Source of the DNA: Cyclobacteriaceae bacterium | Lineage (GTDB): Bacteria; Bacteroidota; Bacteroidia; Cytophagales; Cyclobacteriaceae | Assembly (NCBI GenBank): GCA_020436165.1 | Contig: JAGQYI010000001.1 | Location: 1-52,497, forward strand | Reading direction: 5' to 3' | DNA: 52,497 bases | Shown here: positions 1-7,856 of the stretch, piece by piece | How positions within the stretch are numbered: position 1 is the first letter of the stretch | How the letters are laid out: each line of letters opens with the position of its first letter | The notes under the pieces: generated by a model | What the model was told of the DNA's origin: nothing | The model's database searches: none | The model's input: only the letters and a program-made list of their open reading frames with translations | Position numbers and translations under genes: made by a program

Positions 1-788
1 ACAAGTGCGACAGTAGATTTTCCTGCATATTGCGATGATGCGATACCAGTGAACATCACATTGACAGCGGTAGGAGACAGCCTTGGAACGGGAGCCACAG
101 CGGAGTGCTATACAGATGCGCGTTTTACGACAAGTGCAGGAAGTGGCAGTCCGTTGATGCTGGCAGCCCCCGGAGCAACGACAACGTATTATGTACGCTA
201 TGAGAGTGGATGTGGAAACACACCGGAACAAAGTATAACCGTAACCGTGGATGATCCCTCGGTAGCACCCACAAGTGCGACAGTAGATTTTCCTGCATAT
301 TGCGATGATGCGATACCAGTGAACATCACATTGACAGCGTTAGGAGGCAGCCTTGGAACGGGAGCCACGGTAGAGTGGTATACAGATGCGGCTTTTACAA
401 CGAGTGCAGGAAGTGGTAATCCATTGGTTCTGGCGGGTCCTGGCACAACCACGACCTATTATGTACGTTATGAAGGCACCTGTGGAAACACAACAGGCCA
501 GAATGTAACAGTAACGGTTGACAACGCATCGGTAGGCCCCACAAGTGCGACAGTAGATAATAACAATTATTGTTCAGATGCAGCCCCGGCAAACATCACG
601 CTGACAGCGGTAGGAGGCAGCCTTGGAACGGGAGCAACGATAGAGTGGTACATGGATGCGACTTTTACGACAAGTGCAGGAAGTGGCAGTCCGTTGATGC
701 TGGTAGCCCCCGGAGCAACGACAACGTATTATGTACGCTATGAGAGTGGATGTGGAAACACACCGGAACAAAGTATAACCGTAACCGT
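1..788 (+). repeat. Tandem 270-bp coding repeats (about 2.9 copies)
   Basis: The string acaagtgcgacagtagat recurs at 1, 271 and 541, giving an exact 270-bp (90-codon) period. Copies 1 and 2 are identical over about the first 68 bp. Copies 1 and 3 differ at one position over 123-248 versus 663-788. Copy 1 is therefore a mosaic of the other two. The repeats continue upstream of the window. Confidence 0.95.
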
Positions 789-3579
789 ACCTCAGGCTCC
801 AAATGCTGGCACAGCTAATCCTCAAACAACATGTCCTTCTGATAATGCATTTGACTTGTTTATTGGTTTAACTGGTAATGATTCTGGAGGAACATGGAAT
901 GATGACAATGGTACCGGTCAACTTTCAGGTAGTATTTTTAATGCAGCAGCCTTAAGCATTGCAACTATTACAACTTTCAATTTTACATACACCGTAACGG
1001 GTATAGCCCCATGTGGTAATGATATGGTAACCTTGCAGGTTACAGTTGATCCCGCAGCGGCAACCACTCCCCCTAATGGTGGTACGGATATAGCTCAGGA
1101 TGTTTGTCAGGATGGAGGACAACCTGATTTAATGGCTAACACACTTGCCGGAGCTACTGTTAAGTGGTACTCAGATGCCGGACTAACCGATTTACTATAT
1201 AATGATGCTGGAACAGGAGTTCCTTTTACTCCTAATTCTACTCAGTTGGATGTATCAATTGTAAGCCCTCCAACAACTCAATTCTTTGTAACACAGGAAA
1301 CAAGTTGTGGTGAAAGTTCTCCTATAATATTTACAGCCTCCGTTATTGCCAAACCAGATGCAGGCACAGATTTTACTACTGGAATATGTGAATCTGATGC
1401 AGCTGTAAGTTTGAATGCCTTTATAACAGATTTAGGAGGTGATACAGGAGGAACTTGGGTATGGAGTAATGATAATTTAACTGGAGCTTTTACAGGTGCA
1501 CCTTCAGATCCAAGTTTTGATCCGGGTGTAAGCGGAGATGGAGCTTTTACTTTTGATTATACCGTTGATGGTACAGGAGTATGTACTGGTTCAAGCGCGA
1601 CTGCTACGTTAACTATAAACGTTGATCCTGGTCCTGCTGAACAAACCATTCAAGGAGGTGATCAAACAATATGTGAAGGAGAAACGGTAACAATTACCCT
1701 GGATAATGCAGAAGCTGATGTAACCTACACATTGTTTGTTGATGGGACTGATTCTGGTATTTCAAATTCTTCCAGCTCAGCTACTGCTGATTTTCCAATT
1801 GGTGATCTTGGTCAAACAGAAGGTCTTGTTGCAGGAAGCTCTTACAACATAACTGTAGAAGCTACCGCATCAGGTGGTTGTAAAGTTATACTTGCAGATT
1901 TTATAACAGTAACCGTTCAAAATTTGCCAATCGATCAAACGATATCTGAAGCAAACACCTCAGCTCAAACAATTTGTGAGGTAGCTGGCCAAACGGTAAC
2001 TCTTGATGCCTCTGAAAATGGTGTTGAATATGAGATACTTTTGAATGGTTCTCCAATTTCACCTACACCAATTAAACAAGTAGGCGATGGCAATGCGCCA
2101 TTCTTTATAGGAAATTTGACATCAGCGGAAGGGTTAGTAGCTGGTAATAACTACATAATAACTGTAACAGCTACGTCAAGTACTTGTATCACAACTTTAT
2201 CCGGTCAAATAGAAGTAGATGTACAAACCGTAAGTAATCCACCATTGGATAATAATGGTAGTTCACCTGTTGGTGCCTGCCAAAACGGTGCAGCTCCTGT
2301 TATTTCTGTTTTGGGATCAAATGTTAAATGGTATTCAGATGCCAGTTTAACAACCGAAGTGAAACCAGGTTCTGGTTCCAGCTTGGATACCGATGGATTA
2401 GTGGATACAAGTGTTACAGGTCCAACCTCATTCTTTGCAACTCAGGATGAAGGATGTGGGGAAAGTACCGCTTTAGAAATAATTGTTTCAGTAGAAAATT
2501 GCTCGGGCTGTTTTACAGTTGATATTGCAAAAACGGATGCCACCTGCTCGGATGACGATGGTTCCATCAAATTAACTGCTGGAACAATGGGAGTTTCTCC
2601 TTTTGACTATGAGATTACAGATACCAGTGATGGTAGCAAGGTCACGCAAAATGATCAGCCTAACAACTCATTTACATTTAATGACCTTCATTCCGGCACT
2701 TATAATTATGTAGTTAGAGACAATACAGGTTGCGAGGTTACAGGTAGTGTGGATGTTTCTTTCAAGGAAACAGAAGTAACAGCAACAGTTACAAAAGTGG
2801 GGGACTTTGCTTGTTTTGGAGATCCTACAGGGGGGACTGCACGTATTACTGTTGTGGGAGGAACATCACCTGTTTATCAGTATAAAGTGGGAAGTGGCGA
2901 CTGGACAGATTTTGTTTCAGGAAATATTGTATCTGGTTTACCTGTAGGTGAAAACTACTCAATTTTGATCCGGGATGATGCTTCAGATCTATGTCCATAC
3001 AAAGACTCTATTTCAATTACTGAACCAGCTGCTATTACAGGTTTTGTGAATTCAGTTTCTCCAAGTTTTAATGAGCAAGATGTGGGAGTGATTTATGTAT
3101 CTGGCATTTCTTCAGACTATCCTCCTTACACCGTTTATTTGGAAGATTTGTCCGGTACACTGATTGACTTTGGAAAGGCTGAGCGTCAAAACTCTGTGGA
3201 TACTACATTACATCAGTATACGTTTGACCACCTGCCGGTTGGTGAATACATTGTATATGTGAGCGACTCTAGTGGTTGTGTAAGAGCATTGCAAAGTACT
3301 GTTATTGAACTTAGGACGGATGTTGTAATACCAAACGTCTTTACACCTAACAACGATGGTGTTAACGAGGCTTTCATTATTCTCAACAAAAAATCCAATA
3401 CAAAGATTGTTATTGCAAACCGATGGGGTGTTGAGGTCTACAAATCAGACGATTATCAAAATGATTGGAGAGCTGAAGGCCTTCCGGATGGTATTTATTT
3501 CTATACATTAAGTATGGAAGGAGAGGTTTACAAGGGGCCTGTCGAAGTCTGGCGTGGCAGAGCAAAGATAAATAACTAA
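1..3579 (+). CDS. Giant Ig-like/SprB-repeat surface protein with T9SS type B sorting domain (5' partial)
   Basis: The reading frame is open from base 1, so the N-terminus and signal peptide lie outside the window; 1192 residues are visible. Three tandem 90-residue Ig-like units (motif E-W-Y-x-D-A, conserved Cys pairs; Ig_7-like) occupy residues 1-263. They are followed by further Cys-containing beta domains, including another K-W-Y-S-D-A unit near residue 380 and a SprB-like unit (C-F-T-V-D-I...D-A-T-C-S-D) near residue 840. Residues about 1111-1192 (PNVFTPNNDGVNE, N-R-W-G-V-E-V-Y, L-P-D-G-I-Y-F-Y) are the gliding-motility-associated type B C-terminal domain that targets proteins through T9SS. 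The inferred role is a secreted or surface adhesin; the ligand is unknown. An intrinsic terminator follows the stop. In the first Ig unit the conserved Trp is Cys (E-C-Y-T-D-A). Confidence 0.93.
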   Translation, partial: TSATVDFPAYCDDAIPVNITLTAVGDSLGTGATAECYTDARFTTSAGSGSPLMLAAPGATTTYYVRYESGCGNTPEQSITVTVDDPSVAPTSATVDFPAYCDDAIPVNITLTALGGSLGTGATVEWYTDAAFTTSAGSGNPLVLAGPGTTTTYYVRYEGTCGNTTGQNVTVTVDNASVGPTSATVDNNNYCSDAAPANITLTAVGGSLGTGATIEWYMDATFTTSAGSGSPLMLVAPGATTTYYVRYESGCGNTPEQSITVTVPQAPNAGTANPQTTCPSDNAFDLFIGLTGNDSGGTWNDDNGTGQLSGSIFNAAALSIATITTFNFTYTVTGIAPCGNDMVTLQVTVDPAAATTPPNGGTDIAQDVCQDGGQPDLMANTLAGATVKWYSDAGLTDLLYNDAGTGVPFTPNSTQLDVSIVSPPTTQFFVTQETSCGESSPIIFTASVIAKPDAGTDFTTGICESDAAVSLNAFITDLGGDTGGTWVWSNDNLTGAFTGAPSDPSFDPGVSGDGAFTFDYTVDGTGVCTGSSATATLTINVDPGPAEQTIQGGDQTICEGETVTITLDNAEADVTYTLFVDGTDSGISNSSSSATADFPIGDLGQTEGLVAGSSYNITVEATASGGCKVILADFITVTVQNLPIDQTISEANTSAQTICEVAGQTVTLDASENGVEYEILLNGSPISPTPIKQVGDGNAPFFIGNLTSAEGLVAGNNYIITVTATSSTCITTLSGQIEVDVQTVSNPPLDNNGSSPVGACQNGAAPVISVLGSNVKWYSDASLTTEVKPGSGSSLDTDGLVDTSVTGPTSFFATQDEGCGESTALEIIVSVENCSGCFTVDIAKTDATCSDDDGSIKLTAGTMGVSPFDYEITDTSDGSKVTQNDQPNNSFTFNDLHSGTYNYVVRDNTGCEVTGSVDVSFKETEVTATVTKVGDFACFGDPTGGTARITVVGGTSPVYQYKVGSGDWTDFVSGNIVSGLPVGENYSILIRDDASDLCPYKDSISITEPAAITGFVNSVSPSFNEQDVGVIYVSGISSDYPPYTVYLEDLSGTLIDFGKAERQNSVDTTLHQYTFDHLPVGEYIVYVSDSSGCVRALQSTVIELRTDVVIPNVFTPNNDGVNEAFIILNKKSNTKIVIANRWGVEVYKSDDYQNDWRAEGLPDGIYFYTLSMEGEVYKGPVEVWRGRAKINN

Positions 3580-3606
3580 TTTTTGAGCTTTCGGTCTCAT
3601 TTTTAG

Positions 3607-3636
3607 AGCAGTAGATAATAAGTCTACTGCTTTTTT
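3607..3636 (+). terminator. Intrinsic terminator of the adhesin gene
   Basis: Nine-bp arms AGCAGTAGA (3607-3615) and TCTACTGCT (3623-3631) with a 7-nt loop and a T-run to 3636. It lies between the adhesin stop and the convergent acyl-CoA reductase stop. Confidence 0.85.
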
Positions 3637-3637
3637 A

Positions 3638-4645
3638 TTACAGTTCACTCAAAAATTGCAACGTATCAACCCCGTCTGCATAATCCCATACTTCAGGGTA
3701 TTGGGCCTTTCCAAATGGTATCATTTCTATGTTTTCAAGCGAATCGCCAACCACGCATTGTATTTTCTCTTCTTGAATAGACAGCAATTCAACTAATGTG
3801 TGCAGATCAGAATACTGTTGATAATAGAGTACCGAAAGCGGGGAGACCATCTCCAGTGATTCTTTTAGCAATAGAAAACCGTTATCGAGGTGAGGCTCTC
3901 TGTTTACCAGGTAAATTGACTTATTGTAGTCATAATTGTTGCGCCATTTACTATGGTTTCCTATTTCAGCATATGCTTCCAGTATTTCAAGCAAATGTTT
4001 GAAATCATAACCTTCGGGTACAAATAACTTTGAGACATTTCTGCAACCCAAACCATAATAAGAAAATATATCCCTTCCGAGTTGTAATAACTCCTCATTA
4101 CTTTCTTTACCGGTTAATACCGCACACGAAGTGCGATTTTTTCGGATAATATTTGGCCGATTGCCAAAATATTGCCTGAAATATCGAGCAGAGTTGTCGC
4201 TTCCTGTAGCTATAACCGCATCCATTCCCTTCAACTGTGAAACATAATGAATGGATTCTTTGAAGTAAGGTTCAATAGAAATCATTATATCGGTAACCTT
4301 TGGGAGGAGTTTGCTGTCTTGTGAGCTTAATTTAATAAATGCCTGATTTCCACTAATTAGAACTGAAAGGAGGTCATGAAAGCCTACCAATGGTATATTG
4401 CCTGCCATAACAATACCTATTTTGTGTGAGGTAGCTCCAAATTGATAAGAGCTTATCCACTGTTCTATTTCATTTTGAGAGAGCATTTTAGTAACACCAT
4501 CCAAAGCCATTTTAACGGTATCAGGTGTAAACCATCTATTCTCATTGCCAGCTTCGTCTATCCAATGCTGCAAAGTATCTTCATCGAGCTTATTAAGGCT
4601 TTTACCAAGCTCTACAAAAGCATTTATTCGTTGCGCTAATGTCAT
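3638..4645 (-). CDS. LuxC-family acyl-CoA reductase
   Basis: A 335-residue protein with the LuxC/acyl-CoA reductase fold, which reduces acyl-CoA to aldehyde with NADPH as part of an aldehyde-dehydrogenase-like superfamily. Visible marks are the nucleotide-binding region around V-M-A-G-N-I-P-L-V-G (residues about 80-90), I-A-T-G-S-D-N-S-A (about 145) and the presumed catalytic Cys201 in Y-Y-G-L-G-C-R-N-V-S. The length suits the Bacteroidota members of the family, which are shorter than luminous-bacteria LuxC. No luxAB or luxDE genes are nearby, so bioluminescence is not implied. The first 171 bp are duplicated at 5758-5928, next to the ferredoxin gene. The working gene therefore now starts inside an inserted segment and has probably swapped its upstream region. 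Confidence 0.9.
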   Translation of the reverse strand: MTLAQRINAFVELGKSLNKLDEDTLQHWIDEAGNENRWFTPDTVKMALDGVTKMLSQNEIEQWISSYQFGATSHKIGIVMAGNIPLVGFHDLLSVLISGNQAFIKLSSQDSKLLPKVTDIMISIEPYFKESIHYVSQLKGMDAVIATGSDNSARYFRQYFGNRPNIIRKNRTSCAVLTGKESNEELLQLGRDIFSYYGLGCRNVSKLFVPEGYDFKHLLEILEAYAEIGNHSKWRNNYDYNKSIYLVNREPHLDNGFLLLKESLEMVSPLSVLYYQQYSDLHTLVELLSIQEEKIQCVVGDSLENIEMIPFGKAQYPEVWDYADGVDTLQFLSEL

Positions 4646-4662
4646 GTTTATTGTATCTTGTG

Positions 4663-4670
4663 CAAAGATA
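4663..4670 (-). promoter_or_regulatory. Candidate -7 box for the intact reductase gene
   Basis: On the minus strand this reads TATCTTTG, an exact match to the Bacteroidota TAnnTTTG consensus, 17 nt before the ATG. No TTTG -33 element is obvious. It lies inside the inserted segment, so it would be a replacement promoter. Confidence 0.4.
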
Positions 4671-4849
4671 CTCTATCTGGCCTTTGTATCTCACTGAGAC
4701 GAGCCGTAGGGTGGGCAGGCGCACGAAACAATGAGAGGCGTAAAGAGGTTGTGAGACACAAACCACGGAAATGAAAATAAAGAAATGACTATAACTGTAA
4801 GTGATGAAACTACTAAGGCTTTACTTTATCCTAAGGAAGATAAGTAGAT

Positions 4850-5044
4850 ATGGATAAGGTAATAGCAATTTTATTTGGGGTTGTTGGCTTAGTTATGGCT
4901 ATTTATTACGCAATTGAGTTTCAAAAGGGCAAAAAGGATTCATTTAATTCAATAATGTGGTTTGTGTCTTTTGAGTTAATAAATGCAATAACAGGAATTG
5001 GAATATTCATCGGATGTATTTTGTACCTTATTTTTGAAACATAA
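4850..5044 (+). CDS. Small two-helix membrane protein, unknown
   Basis: A 64-residue ORF with two hydrophobic segments (residues about 4-22 and 43-61) separated by a charged stretch rich in Lys (Q-K-G-K-K-D-S). No family is recognised. It lies inside the inserted segment. A tiny in-frame-independent ORF (4785-4847, 20 codons) ends three bases before it and could be a leader or chance. The clear membrane topology and codon use like that of its surroundings argue for a real gene, but nothing indicates its function. Confidence 0.5.
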   Translation: MDKVIAILFGVVGLVMAIYYAIEFQKGKKDSFNSIMWFVSFELINAITGIGIFIGCILYLIFET

Positions 5045-5254
5045 GAATTAAAATTTTCTAAATACTCCTCATTACCCCTCTTACCCCTCCTTGGTTCTTG
5101 TCCCCGTCAAAGGGCGGGCAGGCGCACGAAGCAATGAGAGGTGTAAAGAGTAAAGAGGTTCTTGAGACACGAATCACGGAATGAGGGTCGTACAATATTG
5201 ATTATCAAATGGATGAAAAGGTAATGAAACGTTTTCTGAATATTTAGGAGGGTC

Positions 5255-5515
5255 ATGATACGTCTTTTTAAACCGGGTAGATTAATTGCTTTTCTATTAG
5301 GGGTAGAATCATTTAGTATTGGTTTTTCAGTTTTGAAACATGGTGCATTGAATTATTCGAATCAACTACCTGGAGGAATTTATGGATTACCTAAATTATT
5401 GGTTTATACTCTTTATCGAGCCTTTGGAGATTTAGGCACTGCAATAGTTTTTTTTATTTTGACTTTATTTTTCTTCTATGTAGGTGTTTTTAAAAAAAAT
5501 AGGCCCTCCAACTAG
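5255..5515 (+). CDS. Small membrane protein, unknown
   Basis: An 86-residue ORF whose ATG follows a purine-rich aggaggg, an unusually good Shine-Dalgarno-like sequence for this window but only about 3 nt from the ATG. It has hydrophobic segments at residues about 8-26 and 58-78, the second ending in a basic cytoplasmic-type tail (F-K-K-N-R). No recognised domain. It is the second gene of the inserted segment; its distance from 4850-5044 (210 bp, containing a hairpin repeat) argues against a tight operon. Confidence 0.5.
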   Translation: MIRLFKPGRLIAFLLGVESFSIGFSVLKHGALNYSNQLPGGIYGLPKLLVYTLYRAFGDLGTAIVFFILTLFFFYVGVFKKNRPSN

Positions 5516-5588
5516 TGCTAATAAGGAAACAAGAGTCTTAGACTCATAAAATAATAAAAATAGCTTCATACAAAAGCAGCCGCGGCTC

Positions 5589-5639
5589 AAAATCCTGACA
5601 GGTTTGCTATACGCAATGCAGAGAAACCTGTCAGGGTTT
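5589..5639. repeat. Long imperfect palindrome (CCTGACAGGTTT type)
   Basis: The left arm aaaatcctgacaggttt (5589-5605) pairs with aaacctgtcagggttt (5624-5639) around an 18-nt loop. From memory, AACCTGTCAGG-type palindromes are common intergenic repeats in Bacteroidota genomes; this was not checked. There is no T-run, so it is not a typical terminator. Confidence 0.75.
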
Positions 5640-5757
5640 AGGAAAGGCAATGCCTATAACTGGCCCAATTAGAGGTGTAAAGAATAAAGAGGTTCGTGAG
5701 GTCACGAACCACGAAGAGGGGAATGAATGTGTTTCGTGTGGTCACAAATCACGGATG

Positions 5758-5928
5758 TTGAGAGAGCATTTTAGCAACACCATCCAAAGCCATTTTAACG
5801 GCATCAGGTGTAAACCATCTATTCTCATTGCCTGCTACGTCTATCCAATGCTGCAAAGTATCTTCATCGAGCTTATTAAGGCTTTTACCAAGCTCTACAA
5901 AAGCATTTATTCGTTGTGAAAGTGTCAT
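5758..5928 (-). pseudogene. Duplicated 5' fragment of the acyl-CoA reductase gene
   Basis: This is colinear and ungapped with 4475-4645, with about 8 mismatches in 171 bp. It encodes the first 57 residues of the reductase (M-T-L-S-Q-R-I-N-A-F onward), then leaves the homology after M-L-S-Q and meets a stop at 5749-5751. It keeps an intact start codon and a good upstream -7 box, and it sits in the place where the full gene would be expected, divergent from the ferredoxin. The differences are four near the N-terminal codons and four scattered, and the frame is intact. Most likely it is the original gene head, stranded when the insertion and duplication occurred. A short peptide could still be made. 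Confidence 0.85.
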
Positions 5929-5949
5929 TTTCAGGTAATATTTCTGAGG

Positions 5950-5957
5950 CAAAAGTA
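5950..5957 (-). promoter_or_regulatory. Candidate original -7 box of the reductase gene
   Basis: On the minus strand this reads TACTTTTG, an exact TAnnTTTG match, 21 nt before the ATG of the truncated copy. It would be the ancestral reductase promoter, now driving only the fragment. Confidence 0.4.
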
Positions 5958-6034
5958 ATCTTTATCATAACTATTCTTCGTTTCAAATAATAGTAATACC
6001 TTTATATCAATGTAAATTTCAATTGTTAGAACCT

Positions 6035-6346
6035 ATGGCTATTCACATTACAGACGATTGTATAAACTGTGGGGCTTGCGAACCAGAATGCCCCAATAAT
6101 GCTATTTATGAAGGCGGTGCCGAATGGGCAATGAGCGATGGAACTTCATCTTCAGATGAAGATCGCCACGATCCCATTTCAGATGATTTTTTCTATATAG
6201 TGCCTAGCAAGTGCACAGAGTGCCAGGGCTTCCACGATGAGCCTCAATGTGCGGCTGTGTGTCCTGTTGACTGCTGTTTGCCTGATCCCGAACATGAGGA
6301 ATCAGAAGATGTGCTTTTGGCCAGAAAAGACGAACTGCACGGATAA
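6035..6346 (+). CDS. 2x[4Fe-4S] dicluster ferredoxin
   Basis: A 103-residue electron carrier. Cys9, Cys12, Cys15 and Cys19 (C-I-N-C-G-A-C-E-P-E-C-P) form the first cluster motif; Cys60, Cys63, Cys72 and Cys76 (C-T-E-C, then C-A-A-V-C-P) plus further Cys at 80-81 form the second. The insertion between Cys63 and Cys72 is the form seen in YfhL/bacterial-type dicluster ferredoxins. The ATG at 6035 is chosen because family members begin just before the first cluster; a TTG at 6023 would add only four residues. The gene lies divergently next to the stranded reductase 5' end, suggesting the two genes were once head-to-head neighbours. A terminator follows. Confidence 0.92.
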   Translation: MAIHITDDCINCGACEPECPNNAIYEGGAEWAMSDGTSSSDEDRHDPISDDFFYIVPSKCTECQGFHDEPQCAAVCPVDCCLPDPEHEESEDVLLARKDELHG

Positions 6347-6356
6347 TAGATATGTA

Positions 6357-6385
6357 AATACCCTGTTTTAACAGGGTATTTTTTT
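6357..6385 (+). terminator. Intrinsic terminator after the ferredoxin
   Basis: The arms aataccctgtt and aacagggtatt are followed by a T-run. It touches the stop codon of the convergent DUF58 gene. Confidence 0.85.
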
Positions 6386-7292
6386 ATCCAAGTTTGGCTC
6401 GCTTAATCAAATAAGCGTTCAGCACAGAATTTATATCCTCTGAGGTGTCTACCTCTATGAGATCTATCTTAAGTTCTCCGCAGAGTTCTTTTAAATGCTG
6501 TTCTCGTTTTTGAACAGATTGAATATAGTATTCTCTTATTTCAGAAGGTCGGAGTTTTACCTTTTCTCCCGACTCAAGGTCGATAAATAAGTGGGGTACT
6601 TCCTGAAAAACAAACTCTTCTTCCGTTGATTTGTCACGAATATGAAACAAAAGAATTTCATGCTTGTTATGCTTTAGATGCATTAACGCTTCGGCCAAAT
6701 CCTTGTCGCTGTCCTCTGTGGTTATCATATCAGAGAAAATAACTACGAGAGATCGCTTATGTATGGTGTTGGATATCTCGTGAATTACGGAAGAAAGATT
6801 AGTGCTGTGTTGGTCCGGTTGTTTATCCAATGCATTGCTGAGAACACCAAATACTTTTTGCAGGTGAGAAGAAGTGGATCGAACAGGTGTTTGCTCAATT
6901 ATTTGGTTGCTAAATGTAGTTATAGAGATTGCATCTCTTTGTTTGTACAGGAGCCAGGACAATGCGGCAGATGAATAGATGGCAAAGTAAAGCTTGGCTC
7001 TTTCCTTTTCCGGATAAAGCATCGAATTTGAAATATCGATAAGGATATGGCATCTTAGATTGGTTTCTTCTTCAAATGTTTTGGTGTAAAGTCTATCCGT
7101 TTTGGCTAATACTTTCCAATCAATATGCCGGGTGCTTTCACCGGTGTTGTATATTCTATGTTCTGCAAATTCTACAGAAAAACCATGGTAGGGCGATTTA
7201 TGCAAGCCCGTTATAAAACCTTCTACCAGTTTTTTGGCTAAAAAGTCAATTGCAAGGCTATTTTCCCTAATGGATTGAAGATCTAGTTTCAT
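6384..7292 (-). CDS. DUF58 / von Willebrand A-like protein
   Basis: A 302-residue DUF58 protein. The diagnostic block is G-F-S-V-E-F-A-E-H-R near residue 40, then G-E-S-T-R-H-I-D-W-K and the E-E-T-N-L-R region. A MIDAS-like D-I-S-N-S follows at about residue 107, so a vWA metal-ion adhesion fold is likely. Members usually work with MoxR AAA+ ATPases in assembly of membrane or metal-dependent complexes, often next to BatA/BatB genes. None of those partners is in the window, so this copy stands alone. There is no signal peptide or membrane segment, so it is cytoplasmic or membrane-associated. Confidence 0.88.
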   Translation of the reverse strand: MKLDLQSIRENSLAIDFLAKKLVEGFITGLHKSPYHGFSVEFAEHRIYNTGESTRHIDWKVLAKTDRLYTKTFEEETNLRCHILIDISNSMLYPEKERAKLYFAIYSSAALSWLLYKQRDAISITTFSNQIIEQTPVRSTSSHLQKVFGVLSNALDKQPDQHSTNLSSVIHEISNTIHKRSLVVIFSDMITTEDSDKDLAEALMHLKHNKHEILLFHIRDKSTEEEFVFQEVPHLFIDLESGEKVKLRPSEIREYYIQSVQKREQHLKELCGELKIDLIEVDTSEDINSVLNAYLIKRAKLG

Positions 7293-7466
7293 TTGCTTAT
7301 AACAAGTTTCTAAGTTAATAGTTAACCACGTAATTCCTTCATAATGATTCTTTTAAAACGATTAGCCAGTACCGTTATACAAAAAAAAATATGTACGCCT
7401 TGCAATAATCAAATCTATTGCTCTATTTAGAAGAGAATTAATGTGTAGTTTGTTAAAATTAGGATT

Positions 7467-7811
7467 GTGGACGATTATTTAGATAAAGAGCGGAAAGAGA
7501 TTTTTTCTGAAAGAGTTAGGGCCGGTAAAAGAACGTATTTCTTTGATGTGAAGGCAACCAAGTCGAATGATTACTATTTGACTATTACCGAAAGTAAACG
7601 AAGGTATAAGGATGATGGATATACCTATGAGAAGCACAAGATTTTTCTTTACAAAGAAGATTTTAACAAGTTTCTCGCGGCATTGAATCAAACGGTTAAC
7701 CATGTAAAGGAAGAGCTTTTGCCCGATGTGGATTTTGACCAGTTTGAAAGAGAAGAAGTAGATGGAGAATCTACTGATTCGGAAGACACTGATGAATTGA
7801 AATGGGACTAG
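7467..7811 (+). CDS. PUR-family DNA/RNA-binding protein (DUF3276)
   Basis: A 114-residue Bacteroidota PUR-domain protein. The core R-V-R-A-G-K-R-T-Y-F-F-D-V-K then S-N-D-Y-Y-L-T-I-T-E-S-K is the conserved nucleic-acid-binding block, and the C-terminus is acidic (E-D-T-D-E). The start is GTG at 7467; no in-frame ATG lies upstream of the conserved block. Known relatives bind single-stranded nucleic acid; the target here is unknown. The next gene starts 45 bp downstream on the same strand. Confidence 0.85.
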   Translation: MDDYLDKERKEIFSERVRAGKRTYFFDVKATKSNDYYLTITESKRRYKDDGYTYEKHKIFLYKEDFNKFLAALNQTVNHVKEELLPDVDFDQFEREEVDGESTDSEDTDELKWD

Positions 7812-7856
7812 TTCTCTGCTAGAGAAAATCCCTGTTTTACCAACTTAATTATTGCC

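Larger units (their letters stand above)
4713..5755 (+). repeat. Dispersed hairpin repeat, four copies
   Basis: Related copies lie at about 4713-4770, 5116-5180, 5671-5716 and 5729-5755. The first two share gggcaggcgcacgaa, then caatgagagg and gtaaagag. All carry a hairpin of the form GGTTCGTG-n4-CACGAACC followed by ACG. The third copy is perfect (5691-5698 pairs with 5703-5710) and the others are degenerate but keep the symmetry. The second copy has an internal duplication of taaagag. The pattern resembles REP-like or small non-autonomous repeats. Confidence 0.7.
4646..5757. mobile_element. Inserted segment between duplicated reductase 5' ends
   Basis: These 1112 bp are bounded by two 171-bp direct repeats (4475-4645 and 5758-5928, about 8 mismatches by eye). 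The segment contains two small membrane-protein ORFs, several copies of a short hairpin repeat, and a longer palindrome at 5589-5639. No transposase, integrase or terminal inverted repeat was seen. Whether it moved in, or arose by tandem duplication followed by decay, cannot be settled from the window. Confidence 0.6.

Noticed and set aside
1-788. Repeat array that might be taken for a CRISPR or satellite
   Set aside because: The period is 270 bp, the frame is open throughout and the units encode Ig-like domains; there are no short spaced repeats.
3638-4645. Bioluminescence operon suggested by LuxC homology
   Set aside because: No luxA, luxB, luxD or luxE genes are near; Bacteroidota carry this reductase family without light production.
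4785-4847. 20-codon ORF just before the first small membrane gene
   Set aside because: It could be a leader peptide, but there is no stem or attenuator and the length is within chance.
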